From an uncultured Rhodospirillaceae bacterium (GTDB lineage Bacteria; Pseudomonadota; Alphaproteobacteria; Azospirillales; Azospirillaceae): a DNA stretch of 64,000 nucleotides. The DNA is taken from assembly GCA_937927415.1 (NCBI GenBank), contig CALBDS010000003.1, forward strand, positions 124,001-188,000, given 5' to 3'. A program made the position numbers and the translations under genes. Every line of letters begins with the position of its first letter. Positions within the stretch are counted from its first letter, which is position 1. Positions 18,633 to 26,549 of the stretch are shown here, one piece after another. The notes below the pieces were generated by a model. It worked only from the letters and a program-made list of their open reading frames with translations. It did no database searches and was not told the origin of the DNA.

Positions 18633-18866
18633 GACCGCCAAGGGTATGTCCTGACCGATGCCCGGCGGCACATGCCTGACTGAACGCAGGCGTGACCGGA
18701 CGGCCGTGCCCACCGACGGGGCAAACGGAACGCCGTCTCGGACAAGGCAATATACTTTCATCATAACAAAACCCAGACAAAGGGCATACCTCAGGGTTGA
18801 CCCTAACTGGTGTTTTGCGCAAGCCCGGCCCATGGTGACAGACGAACTGAAGACAAGGGGTCGCCG
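18633..18866 (+). promoter_or_regulatory. Upstream region of the chemosensory/stressosome cluster
   Basis: The 234 bases before the first cluster gene show no coding signal. They carry AGGGTTGACCCT at 18793-18804, an inverted repeat (GGGT/ACCC). The ten-base core GGGTTGACCC recurs at 28443-28452 before the second receptor gene and at 30522-30531 directly before the triple-CheW gene. AAGGGG (18855-18860) is the ribosome binding site for the first gene. Confidence 0.4.
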
Positions 18867-20114
18867 ATGGCGCTGGCCGCCGATTTCCCTCTGCCGGCTC
18901 ACAAACCTTCCCGGCAGCCGCTTGGCGTGATGGTGCCTCTGGGAATCGCCGTCGTGCTGTGCCTGTGCGCTGCGACACTCCCGGATGTTTCCTGGCCGTC
19001 GCGCGTTCTGGCGCTGCTGGCCGCCGCCGCCGTCGGCTTCGCCCTGTTCCGCGGCCCCCGGACGGGCGGCAACGGCAAGGCCCCCGCCCCGTCGGATCCG
19101 TCGGCGGCGGCCGTTCCGGCGCAGGGGCGGGCCGAACCGCACAGCGCGGTGTTGGCGGCATCGGATTCCGGCACCCCGCGCGACCTGCAGACGGCCATGA
19201 GCCTGTTCAGTTCCGTCATCGTCGATCAGGTGGAAACCTCGGTCGCGGCGGTGGTGCAGGAAAACAGCCAGATGCGTGAAATGGCCCAGGACATGGCCAC
19301 CGCCGCGGAGCAGGCCAACGAACAGTTCGGCAAGTCCATGGCCGGCGCCAGCGCGGCGGAGGACTGCATCGAGCGGCTGGGCAGCGTGGGCGAGGGGCTG
19401 AGCGGCGCCATCGACATCATCGTCGGCGAAATGACCGAAACCATGCGGGTGGTGCGCGACGCCACCGAACGGGCCGACACGACCCGCCACTGCGTGGACA
19501 CCATGGCCGGGCTGGCCCAGGACGTCAGCGCCACCGTCGGCCTGATCGGCGACATCGCCCGCCAGACCCGGATGCTGGCGCTGAACGCCACCATCGAAGC
19601 CGCCCGTGCGGGCGACGCCGGCAGGGGGTTCGCCGTGGTGGCGGGCGAGGTGAAGGCGCTGGCCCACCAGACCGCCACCGCGACCGAGACCATCACCGTC
19701 CGCATCGCATCCATGCGCGACACCACGGCGGCATCGGTGGACGCGCTGCGCGGGCTGGTGGACACCATCGCCCAGGTGGACGCCGCCAGCCAGCGCATCG
19801 CCGCCGCCGTGCAGCAGCAGGAAGGCCTGGCCCGCGAGGTGAACGGCAGCCTGGGCCAGATGCGCAATGCCGTGTTCAGCCTGTCGCGCGAAATCCGCGA
19901 AGCCGCCCAGATCGCCGCCAACAGCGGCATGCTGTCGGAGCTGGTGCTCGACACCGCCAACGAGGTGGACACCCACATGCACCAGCTTCGCGACCGGCTG
20001 ACGCAGGTGGGCAGCGGCATGGCGACCCCACCGACGAACACCGCCCTTTCCCCATCCCTTTCCCCCTTTGGCGGCAGCCCCGGCCGCGTCCCCAACGAAA
20101 GCCGTGACCGATGA
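18867..20114 (+). CDS. Methyl-accepting chemotaxis protein with minimal membrane anchor
   Basis: 415 residues. Two hydrophobic helices close together near the N-terminus (about 20-40 and 48-70) leave almost no periplasmic loop, so there is no extracytoplasmic sensor domain. After a Pro/Ala linker comes the alpha-helical signalling domain with the hairpin tip IGDIARQTRMLALNATIEAARAGDAGRGFAVVAGEVKALAHQTA, the region that contacts CheA and CheW. The ATG at 18867 has AAGGGG six bases upstream. The stop overlaps the next gene (ATGA at 20111-20114). As the sensor part is absent, the input is either membrane state or a partner protein. First gene of the signalling cluster that runs to 38039. Confidence 0.88.
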   Translation: MALAADFPLPAHKPSRQPLGVMVPLGIAVVLCLCAATLPDVSWPSRVLALLAAAAVGFALFRGPRTGGNGKAPAPSDPSAAAVPAQGRAEPHSAVLAASDSGTPRDLQTAMSLFSSVIVDQVETSVAAVVQENSQMREMAQDMATAAEQANEQFGKSMAGASAAEDCIERLGSVGEGLSGAIDIIVGEMTETMRVVRDATERADTTRHCVDTMAGLAQDVSATVGLIGDIARQTRMLALNATIEAARAGDAGRGFAVVAGEVKALAHQTATATETITVRIASMRDTTAASVDALRGLVDTIAQVDAASQRIAAAVQQQEGLAREVNGSLGQMRNAVFSLSREIREAAQIAANSGMLSELVLDTANEVDTHMHQLRDRLTQVGSGMATPPTNTALSPSLSPFGGSPGRVPNESRDR

Positions 20115-20482
20115 GCAGCACGATCCTCGTCCTCGACGATTCCCCCACCATGGTGATGAGCCTGTCGCGGATTTTGCAGAAATCCGGCTATGCCGTCGTC
20201 ACCGCCGCCAACGGCAAGGACGGGCTGGAAAAGCTGAAATCCGGCACCCGGCCCAACCTGATCCTGACCGATCTGAACATGCCGGTGATGGACGGCATCA
20301 CCTTCATCCGCGAAGCGCGCAAGAACTCCTCCACCCGCTTCACGCCCATCGTGGTGCTGACCACCGAATCCATGCCCGGCAAGCGGGACGAGGCGCGGTC
20401 CGCCGGGGCGTCGGGCTGGCTGACCAAGCCGACCCCGCCCGACGAGCTGCTCGCCACCCTGAAACAGCTTCTCCCGTCCTGA
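20111..20482 (+). CDS. Stand-alone receiver (CheY-like) protein
   Basis: 123 residues, receiver domain only. Seen: LDDSPT acidic pocket, LTDLNMPVMDG with the phospho-acceptor Asp, LTTES switch Thr, and the Lys in WLTKPTPP. It overlaps the receptor gene by four bases, so the two are translationally coupled. Likely a CheY-like output or phosphate sink for the CheA encoded at 35122. One of four stand-alone receivers in this cluster. Confidence 0.9.
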   Translation: MSSTILVLDDSPTMVMSLSRILQKSGYAVVTAANGKDGLEKLKSGTRPNLILTDLNMPVMDGITFIREARKNSSTRFTPIVVLTTESMPGKRDEARSAGASGWLTKPTPPDELLATLKQLLPS

Positions 20483-20500
20483 GCGGGGAGGAGACGCCCC

Positions 20501-20863
20501 GTGTGCTCGAAGGAAGACTGTTCACGCGTCTGCCGCGTCCTGTCGGCTCAGGTGGCCGAGGTGCAGGCCCGTTTCGAATCATCCAGCCAGGAGCTGATCG
20601 CCACCCTGGACCGGCTCGACGGGCTGCTGGCCGCGGATTCCGCCCACGCGCGGGAGACGGCCGCCATGCAGGAGGCGCTGGACGGGCTGCTGTTCGCCCA
20701 GGCGCAGGAACACGACATCATCCGCCAGATGATGGGGGTGATCGCCCACGCCCTGAGCCTGCTGCCCGACGACATCGACCCCGACCGGCTGGTCGGCCTC
20801 TACATCTCCGATGCTCAGCGCGACGTGCATCGGGCCACACTGGAGCGGGGTGATGCGGACTGA
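20501..20863 (+). CDS. Small helical protein, unknown (possible chemotaxis accessory)
   Basis: 120 residues, GTG start with a strong GGGGAGGAG site at 20485-20492. Predicted to be almost wholly alpha-helical, with two cysteines near the N-terminus (CSKEDCSRVC). I do not recognise a named family. The segment AQEHDIIRQMMGVIAHAL recalls the Q-D-x-x-x-Q helix motif seen in CheZ-type phosphatases and in some receptors, but the Gln-Asp pair is replaced by Glu-His. It sits between a receiver gene and the LOV kinase gene, overlapping the latter by eleven bases, which points to a role in the same phosphorelay. Function open. Confidence 0.65.
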   Translation: MCSKEDCSRVCRVLSAQVAEVQARFESSSQELIATLDRLDGLLAADSAHARETAAMQEALDGLLFAQAQEHDIIRQMMGVIAHALSLLPDDIDPDRLVGLYISDAQRDVHRATLERGDAD

Positions 20864-22355
20864 TCCCGACGCCGTGGAAGCGGCGCTGGACGGCGCCCGC
20901 CTGGCCGTGTTCCGCCATGAACCCGACTGGGACGCCGACCCGTGCGGCATCGCCGGGCGGCTGCAATGGATCGGCTGCCGCTATGGCGTGGACGGGATGG
21001 ACAGCCGGGGGCTGGCCGCCCTGCTCGACGCCGTGACCGACAGCGACCGCGACAGCCTGCTGGACCTGTTCGCGCCGCGCGGCGGCGCCGTGCGGGGTGG
21101 TGAGTTCCGTCTGAGGGGGGCCGGGCGGGACATCCATCTGTCGTGCGATGCCCTGGTGGAACCCGGCGGCGGGCGCCCGCAGCGGATCACCGGCACCATC
21201 CAGGACATCAGCGAACGACGCCGTTTCGAAGGGACGCTGAACGACACCCTGCGCTCCAAACAGACGCTGCTGGCCATCATCGATGCCTGCCCCATCAGCA
21301 TTTCCGTCGCCGACGCCCAGCAGCCGGACACCCCGCTGGTCTACGTCAACCGCCGGTTCCAGAGCCTGACCGGCTATGAGCCGGCGGACATCCTGGGGCG
21401 GAACTGCCGGGTTCTGCAGGGGCCGGACACCGACCCCGAAGCCGTGGCCGCCATCCGCCGCGCCGTGGCCGCGGGGGAGCGGATCGACACCCGCATCCTG
21501 AATTACCGCAAGGACGGCACCCCCTTCGTCAACGGGCTGCTGCTGGCCCCGATCCACGGCGGCGACGGCGCTGTCACCGCCTACATCGGCTTTCAGAGCG
21601 ACGTGACCGAGGATGCCCGGCGGGAAGAAGCCGAACGCCAGCGGCAGCGGATCGAGGTGATGGGCCGCATGATGGGCGGCGTGGCGCACGAGATCAACAA
21701 CCTGCTCCAGCCCATCACCCTGCTGACCGAGGAATTGTCCGACCGCCACGCGGCCGATACCGACGGGCCGTATCTGGACATGGTGCTGGACTGCACCCGC
21801 AAGGCGCGGCGGATCATCGGCGACCTGCTGGCCTTTTCTCGCCCCGGCAACCGCAGGGCCGAACCGATGGCGGCGGGCGTGCTGATGGCCGCCACCCTGC
21901 CGCTGGTGGGCAAGGCGGTCGGGCCGGGGGTGACGCTCGATGCCCGCATCGACGGCGACGGTGCCGCACTGGTGGTCCGGGCCGACCGCACGGCCTTTGC
22001 CCAGGTGCTGCTGAATCTGGCGGGCAATGCCGCCGCCGCCATGGGGGGCACCGGCACCATCGCCGTGGCGCTGGATCTGGACCGTGACCGGGATCCGCCC
22101 GGCGGGGCGGGGCCGCGGCGTGCACGCATCACCGTGGCCGACAGCGGCTGCGGCATGGACAGCACCGCCCTGGACCGCGCCTTCGAACCCTTTTTCACCA
22201 CCAAACCCGTGGGCCAGGGCACCGGGCTTGGGCTGTCGGTCGCCTACGGCCTCGTCAAGGACATGGGCGGCGACATCACCCTGGCCAGCACCCCCGGCGC
22301 CGGCACGGTCGCCACGGTGTTCCTGCCCGAATTCATCCCCCCCGCCGAAGCCTGA
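20853..22355 (+). CDS. LOV-domain sensor histidine kinase (predicted blue-light receptor)
   Basis: 500 residues, soluble. An N-terminal PAS-like domain (to about residue 120) precedes a LOV domain at about 135-255: the flavin-adduct cysteine is C185 in GRNCRVLQGPDTD, and N217 (LNYRKDG), N227 (FVN) and Q248 (GFQSDVT) stand at exactly the spacings of the flavin-binding residues in plant phototropin LOV2 (32, 10 and 21 residues apart). Then a HisKA box with H279 (GGVAHEINNLLQPI) and a HATPase domain (FEPFFTTKPVGQGTGLGLSV). So blue light is the predicted signal. The usual FWN is FVN here. The start at 20853 overlaps the previous gene and has GAGCGGGG upstream. The receiver gene twelve bases on is its likely partner. 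Confidence 0.9.
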   Translation: MRTDPDAVEAALDGARLAVFRHEPDWDADPCGIAGRLQWIGCRYGVDGMDSRGLAALLDAVTDSDRDSLLDLFAPRGGAVRGGEFRLRGAGRDIHLSCDALVEPGGGRPQRITGTIQDISERRRFEGTLNDTLRSKQTLLAIIDACPISISVADAQQPDTPLVYVNRRFQSLTGYEPADILGRNCRVLQGPDTDPEAVAAIRRAVAAGERIDTRILNYRKDGTPFVNGLLLAPIHGGDGAVTAYIGFQSDVTEDARREEAERQRQRIEVMGRMMGGVAHEINNLLQPITLLTEELSDRHAADTDGPYLDMVLDCTRKARRIIGDLLAFSRPGNRRAEPMAAGVLMAATLPLVGKAVGPGVTLDARIDGDGAALVVRADRTAFAQVLLNLAGNAAAAMGGTGTIAVALDLDRDRDPPGGAGPRRARITVADSGCGMDSTALDRAFEPFFTTKPVGQGTGLGLSVAYGLVKDMGGDITLASTPGAGTVATVFLPEFIPPAEA

Positions 22356-22367
22356 GGAGAAACGGCC

Positions 22368-22742
22368 ATGGCTCGCATTCTGGTCATCGAAGACATCCCG
22401 GCGGTGGTGTTTTCCCTGCGCATGGTGCTGGAAGGACAAGGCCACACGGTCGCCACCGCCGGCGACGGGGCCGAGGGGCTGGACCGGCTGAACCGCGAAG
22501 GGTTCGACGTGGTGGTCACCGACATCTGGATGCCCGGCAAGGACGGCATCGCCGTGATCCGCGAAGGGCGGGCGCTGGCCCCGAAAACCCGCTTTCTGGC
22601 CATCACCGGCGGTTCGCCCAACGGCACCGGCGGCACGGACCTTCCGCGGCACGAGGATTTCGGGGCCGACCGCATCCTGTTCAAGCCGTTCGAACGTCAG
22701 GAACTGATTGGCGCCATCGACGCCCTGACCGCCCGATCCTGA
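22368..22742 (+). CDS. Stand-alone receiver protein next to the LOV kinase
   Basis: 124 residues, receiver domain only. Acidic pocket IEDIPA, phospho-acceptor Asp in VTDIWMPGKDG, switch Thr in LAITGGS, and Lys in LFKPFE are all present. A GAGGAGA site overlaps the stop codon of the LOV kinase gene, and the gap is twelve bases, so co-translation and a cognate kinase-receiver relation are likely. The loop after the switch Thr (SPNGTGGTDLPRHEDFG) is longer than in CheY. No output domain: it must act by protein contact, for example on the stressosome proteins encoded next. Confidence 0.9.
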   Translation: MARILVIEDIPAVVFSLRMVLEGQGHTVATAGDGAEGLDRLNREGFDVVVTDIWMPGKDGIAVIREGRALAPKTRFLAITGGSPNGTGGTDLPRHEDFGADRILFKPFERQELIGAIDALTARS

Positions 22743-22763
22743 TCCCCCACCAGCGTTTTCGCC

Positions 22764-23591
22764 ATGAAAGCCACCGCCATGCCCTTTCTCCATGACCTTT
22801 CGCCCACGTCCCTTCTGGGCGAACGCCAGCGCCTGCTGACCACATGGCGGGCCTATCTGGGGGAATACCTGCCCATGCCCCAGATCGACCACCGCATCGT
22901 GGACGACCTGTGCGAAGGGCTGTTCGACGCCGTGACCGAGGCGATGGGCGCTTCCCCGGCGGTGCTGACCGACGGGTTGCGGAGGCTTTTGTCGGCGCTG
23001 TCGGTGGAGTTTGCCGAGCGGGGCCTGACCCCGTCGCAGACCGCCACCTTCGTCTTCAGCCTGAAGCACGTGCTGAACGAGGCGTTTTCCGGCGGATCGG
23101 TGGCGATGGAGGACATCCACAAGCTGATCGACGCCATGGGGCTTTATTCCATGGACGCCTTCATCAACCGGCGCGAACAGATCATCCGCCGCCAGAACCA
23201 GGAGCTGGTGGACCTGTCGGTCCCGGTGGTGCCGCTGTGGGAGGGGGTTCTGTCCCTGCCCATCATCGGCACGCTGGATTCCAGCCGCGCCCAGGCGATC
23301 ACCGAAAAGCTGCTGTTCGAAATCGCCCGCAGCGGGTCGCGCTACGCCATTCTCGACATCAGCGGCGTGCCGACGGTGGACACCCAGACCGCCCAGCATC
23401 TGGCCAAGACGGTGGCGGCGGCCCGGCTGATGGGGGCCGAATGCGTCATCACCGGCATCCGCCCGGCCATCGCCCAGGTCATGGTGTCGCTGGGCATCAA
23501 CCTGTCGTCCATCGAGACGCGGTTCTCGCTGGCCGAGGGCTTGCGGTACTGCTTCGGCAAGCTGAACTACACCGTGGTCAAGGGGGGCTGA
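22764..23591 (+). CDS. rsbR: RsbR-like STAS protein (stressosome scaffold/sensor)
   Basis: 275 residues. The N-terminal 150 form a helical domain of RsbR type (LLTTWRAYLGEYLPM to INRREQIIRRQNQELVDLS); the linker helix ends where the STAS domain begins (VPVVPLWEGVLSLPIIGTLDSSRA). The STAS part has candidate phospho-threonines in VDT (T207) and TGIRP (T230). RsbR paralogues build the stressosome shell with RsbS and bind RsbT. The first ATG (22764) lacks a good ribosome site; an in-frame ATG at 22779 is the alternative. The next two genes encode the RsbS and RsbT partners, giving the classical R-S-T order. The helical domain shows no haem or flavin motif I recognise. Confidence 0.88.
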   Translation: MKATAMPFLHDLSPTSLLGERQRLLTTWRAYLGEYLPMPQIDHRIVDDLCEGLFDAVTEAMGASPAVLTDGLRRLLSALSVEFAERGLTPSQTATFVFSLKHVLNEAFSGGSVAMEDIHKLIDAMGLYSMDAFINRREQIIRRQNQELVDLSVPVVPLWEGVLSLPIIGTLDSSRAQAITEKLLFEIARSGSRYAILDISGVPTVDTQTAQHLAKTVAAARLMGAECVITGIRPAIAQVMVSLGINLSSIETRFSLAEGLRYCFGKLNYTVVKGG

Positions 23592-23595
23592 TCCC

Positions 23596-23976
23596 ATGCC
23601 CACGGCCACCCCACGCCAGGCCCACATCACGCCGCTGGACGGCATTCTGGTCGTCACCCTGCCGCCGCTGCTGGGCGACAGCGACGCCGAGCATCTGGCC
23701 CAGCAGGTGGGCGAACGGCTGGTGACGGAACAGGCCCATGCCGTGCTGATCGACATGACCCAGATGCGCATGATCGATTCACACATGGGGCGGGTGCTGA
23801 ACGTGATGGCCACCATGATCCGCCTGCTGGGCGCGGAAACCATGGTGGCGGGCCTGCGCCCGGAGGTCGCGATGACGATGGTCGAACTGGGTATGGATCT
23901 GGGGGGCATTCCCGCCGCCCTGTCGGTCAGGCACGGCCTTGCGGATCTCCGCGCCCGCGCAGGCAGGTCGGCGTGA
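23596..23976 (+). CDS. rsbS: RsbS-like STAS protein (stressosome core)
   Basis: 126 residues, a single STAS domain. S62 in MIDSHMGRVL matches the RsbS serine phosphorylated by RsbT (S59 in Bacillus subtilis), and AGLRPEVAMTM is the conserved loop after it. AAGGGGGG precedes the ATG. The gene starts four bases after the rsbR-like gene and its TGA overlaps the GTG start of the rsbT-like gene, so the three products are made in coupled amounts. In known systems RsbS with RsbR traps RsbT until stress triggers phosphorylation. Confidence 0.9.
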   Translation: MPTATPRQAHITPLDGILVVTLPPLLGDSDAEHLAQQVGERLVTEQAHAVLIDMTQMRMIDSHMGRVLNVMATMIRLLGAETMVAGLRPEVAMTMVELGMDLGGIPAALSVRHGLADLRARAGRSA

Positions 23977-24389
23977 GGACCACCGCGCGCCCGATCCGCG
24001 CGACCATCCCCATCCACGGCGAGGAATCCCTGGCCACCGTCCACCGGGTGGTGGACGAGGCGGGACAGGCCATGGGCTATGGGCTGGTGGATCAGACCAA
24101 GCTCATCACCGCCGCCAGCGAGCTGGTGCGCAACATCGTGCTCTACGCCGGCACCGGGCAGGTGGATGTCGAAGAGATGGACCGCGGCGGCCGGAACGGC
24201 CTGCGCCTGATCTTCACCGACCAGGGGCCGGGGATCCCCGATGTGGGCCGCGCCATGCAGGACGGCTACAGCACCGGCAAGGGCATGGGGCTGGGCCTGC
24301 CCGGCACGCGGCGGCTGGTGCATGAATTCGCCATCGATTCCGCCGCCGGGGCCGGGACCCGCGTCACCATCATCCTGTGGAAACGCTGA
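23973..24389 (+). CDS. rsbT: RsbT-like serine/threonine kinase (GHKL ATPase)
   Basis: 138 residues, GTG start overlapping the rsbS-like stop by four bases. GHKL-type ATP site: N54 in the N-box (AASELVRNIVLYA), D83 in FTDQGPGIPD, and the glycine lid STGKGMGLGLPGTRRL. This is the RsbT branch, which phosphorylates the Ser/Thr of RsbS and RsbR and, when released, activates a downstream target. In Bacillus that is the RsbU phosphatase; no RsbU with the usual N-terminal RsbT-binding domain is encoded here, so the target is open. The following phosphatase or the chemosensory proteins are candidates. Confidence 0.9.
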   Translation: MRTTARPIRATIPIHGEESLATVHRVVDEAGQAMGYGLVDQTKLITAASELVRNIVLYAGTGQVDVEEMDRGGRNGLRLIFTDQGPGIPDVGRAMQDGYSTGKGMGLGLPGTRRLVHEFAIDSAAGAGTRVTIILWKR

Positions 24390-25447
24390 TGCTGCCCGCC
24401 CATTGCCACACCCGATTGAGGATCGACGACCCGTCCGCCCTGACGATGGCCCGCGGTCTGGCCGCCGATCTGGCCGCCGCCCAGGGGCTGGAGGAGGACG
24501 CCGCCGCCCGGCTGGCGCTGGTGGTGAGCGAGCTGGGCAGCAACCTGCTGCACCACACGCCGGAGGGGGGGAGCCTGCTGCTCCGCCCTCTGGCCGCAGG
24601 ATGGGACGGCTATATCCCCGGGGTGGAATGCCCCGGTGTGGAATGTATGGCGCTGGACCACGGGCCGGGCATCGCCGACGTGGGCCGCGCCATCGCCGGC
24701 CCGTCCCATCCGCCGGGGACGGTGCCCGCCGGCGGGCTGGGCTATGGGCTGGGGGCGGTGCGGCGACTGGCCGACCTGTTCGACATTCACACCCGGCCGG
24801 GGATCGGCACCGCCGTTCTGGCCCGCATCACCGCCGGCGGCGGCGGCAACCCCGCCGGCCTGCCCCCACCCGCGGCGTTCTGGGGAGCCGCGATGCTGGC
24901 CATGGGTGGCGGCGACTGGTGCGGCGACGGGTGGCTGGTGCGCGGCGACGGGCTGGTGCTGGCGGTGGACGGGCTGGGCCACGGGGAAGCCGCCGCCGCC
25001 GCCGCGCGGAAGGCCGAAGCCATGGCCGCCGCCGCCCCCCACGGCGCCGATCCCGGCACGGTGCTGGCCGACCTCCACGCAGGCCTGCGCGCCACCCGCG
25101 GGGCGGTCGCCATGGTCCTGCGGCTGGAACGGGAGCGCATCGGCTATGCCGGGGTCGGCAACATCGCCGCCATGCTGGTTCACCAGGGTTCGGTCGCCAT
25201 GCTTGCCGGGCGCTGGGGGGTGATGGGCTACAACGCCGCCCCGCCGCCCACCGCCTGGCTTCCCTGGCAGGCCGGCGACCATGTGATCCTGCACAGCGAC
25301 GGCTGTTCCCGGCTGGCCGAGCTGTTCGTCGAACGGCGCCTGCTTCACACCCATCCCGCCCTGGCCGCCGCCGTGCTGATGCGCGACGGGTGCGGCCGCG
25401 TGGACGACCAGATGGCGATGGTGCTGCGCCACCCCGCATCCTTGTGA
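24389..25447 (+). CDS. GHKL ATPase-PP2C (SpoIIE/RsbX-type) fusion phosphatase
   Basis: 352 residues. The N-terminal 140 are an RsbT/RsbW-like GHKL domain (VVSELGSNLLHHTPEG as N-box, DHGPGIADVG, then a GLGYGLGAVRRL lid). The C-terminal half is a PP2C-like phosphatase of RsbX/SpoIIE type: metal-site Asp in LAVDGLGHGEAA, GYAGVGNIAAML and HSDGCSR. The ATG at 24389 overlaps the rsbT-like stop (TGATG); a GTG at 24377 is possible. RsbX resets stressosomes by removing phosphate from RsbR and RsbS, so this is the likely reset enzyme, here carrying its own ATPase domain. A PGVECPGVEC stretch inserted in the first domain looks like a short duplication. Confidence 0.87.
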   Translation: MLPAHCHTRLRIDDPSALTMARGLAADLAAAQGLEEDAAARLALVVSELGSNLLHHTPEGGSLLLRPLAAGWDGYIPGVECPGVECMALDHGPGIADVGRAIAGPSHPPGTVPAGGLGYGLGAVRRLADLFDIHTRPGIGTAVLARITAGGGGNPAGLPPPAAFWGAAMLAMGGGDWCGDGWLVRGDGLVLAVDGLGHGEAAAAAARKAEAMAAAAPHGADPGTVLADLHAGLRATRGAVAMVLRLERERIGYAGVGNIAAMLVHQGSVAMLAGRWGVMGYNAAPPPTAWLPWQAGDHVILHSDGCSRLAELFVERRLLHTHPALAAAVLMRDGCGRVDDQMAMVLRHPASL

Positions 25448-25483
25448 AACGAAAACGGTCCCTTCGGTAGAAAGCAACGAACC

Positions 25484-25882
25484 ATGGTTACGCGCACACG
25501 CATTCTTCTGGTGGACGACAGCAAGCTGGCCCGTATGGCGCTGCGCGCCCTGCTCAACGATCTGGGCGTGTCCGCCGACGTGACCGAGGCGGCGGACGCC
25601 GAAGCCGCCCTCGATCTGTCGGAACGGTCCAGCTACGACGTTGCCTTCCTGGACTACAACATGCCGGGGGTGGACGGGCTGTCCGCCGCCGCCGTCATGC
25701 GCGCCCGCCATCCGGGTACCGCCATTGCGCTGGTCACCGCCAACGCACAGGACGATATCCTTGCCGAGGCACGAAGGCTGCGGGTGGCCTTTCTGGGAAA
25801 GCCCGTGCGGCGGGACGATCTGGGCTGTTTCATGGCCGATCCGGCCGCCTTCATCGGTGCGGATATGGTGGAAGGGGTGTAA
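25484..25882 (+). CDS. Stand-alone receiver (CheY-like) protein
   Basis: 132 residues, receiver only. VDDSKLAR acidic pocket, FLDYNMPGVDG phospho-acceptor, LVTANAQ switch Thr and LGKPVR lysine are present. The C-terminal tail (FMADPAAFIGADMVEGV) is hydrophobic and longer than in CheY. It lies 36 bases after the phosphatase gene and six bases before a CheC-like phosphatase gene, which probably acts on this receiver. Confidence 0.9.
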   Translation: MVTRTRILLVDDSKLARMALRALLNDLGVSADVTEAADAEAALDLSERSSYDVAFLDYNMPGVDGLSAAAVMRARHPGTAIALVTANAQDDILAEARRLRVAFLGKPVRRDDLGCFMADPAAFIGADMVEGV

Positions 25883-25888
25883 CGGCCC

Positions 25889-26530
25889 ATGCTGTTCGAC
25901 GAGCTGGAACGGGATGCCGTCACCGAAATGCTCAACGTGGCCGTCAGCCGGTCGGCGGCAGCCCTGAGCCGGATGGTGGGAAAGCCGGTCGCCATGTCGG
26001 TGCCCGACGTGCGCGCCGTGTCGCGGGCCGAGGCGCTGGGCACCATCACCGGCAACCGCAACACCTCCCTGATCGCGGTAGGCGAGCAGTTCAGCGGCCC
26101 GTTTTCCGGCCGCGCCCTGCTGGTGTTCCCCGAAGCCCGCAGCCTGCATCTGGTCCAGGCCATCGTCGGCGAGCACCTGTCGCTGGAGGAGATCGCCGAC
26201 CTGGAAGAGGATGCCATGATCGAGGTCGGCAACGTCATCCTCAACAACTGCCTGTCCGGCATCGCCAACATGCTGGGCTGCCGGATCGAGGCCACCCTGC
26301 CCCACTGTTTCCAGGGCGGTGGGGAACAGATCTTCAAACGCACCATCCGCGACGGCGACAGCGGCGTCATCCTGTGCACCTCCATCGCTTTTTCCATCCG
26401 TGACCGGGACATCGGTGGATTCATCATCCTGCTGATGGATCTGAACGCCATCTCGAACCTGCGCAGCGCCGTCGCCCGCTCTGTGGACGGCGTGCGCCGG
26501 GGCCTGCCCGATCCCCGCAACGCCCCTTAA
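25889..26530 (+). CDS. CheC-like receiver phosphatase
   Basis: 213 residues. Two copies of the CheC/FliY/CheX active-site pattern E-x-x-N are present: E13-N16 (TEMLNVAVS) and E112-N115 (MIEVGNVILNN), at the pseudo-symmetric positions expected of CheC. The fold therefore should remove phosphate from CheY-type receivers. It is six bases downstream of a receiver gene. Alphaproteobacteria more often use a phosphate-sink CheY instead, so a CheC in the cluster is a point of note. The C-terminal tail after residue 195 (RSVDGVRRGLPDPRNAP) is outside the domain. Confidence 0.85.
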   Translation: MLFDELERDAVTEMLNVAVSRSAAALSRMVGKPVAMSVPDVRAVSRAEALGTITGNRNTSLIAVGEQFSGPFSGRALLVFPEARSLHLVQAIVGEHLSLEEIADLEEDAMIEVGNVILNNCLSGIANMLGCRIEATLPHCFQGGGEQIFKRTIRDGDSGVILCTSIAFSIRDRDIGGFIILLMDLNAISNLRSAVARSVDGVRRGLPDPRNAP

Positions 26531-26549
26531 CCCCCCTCTCCGCCCGGTC

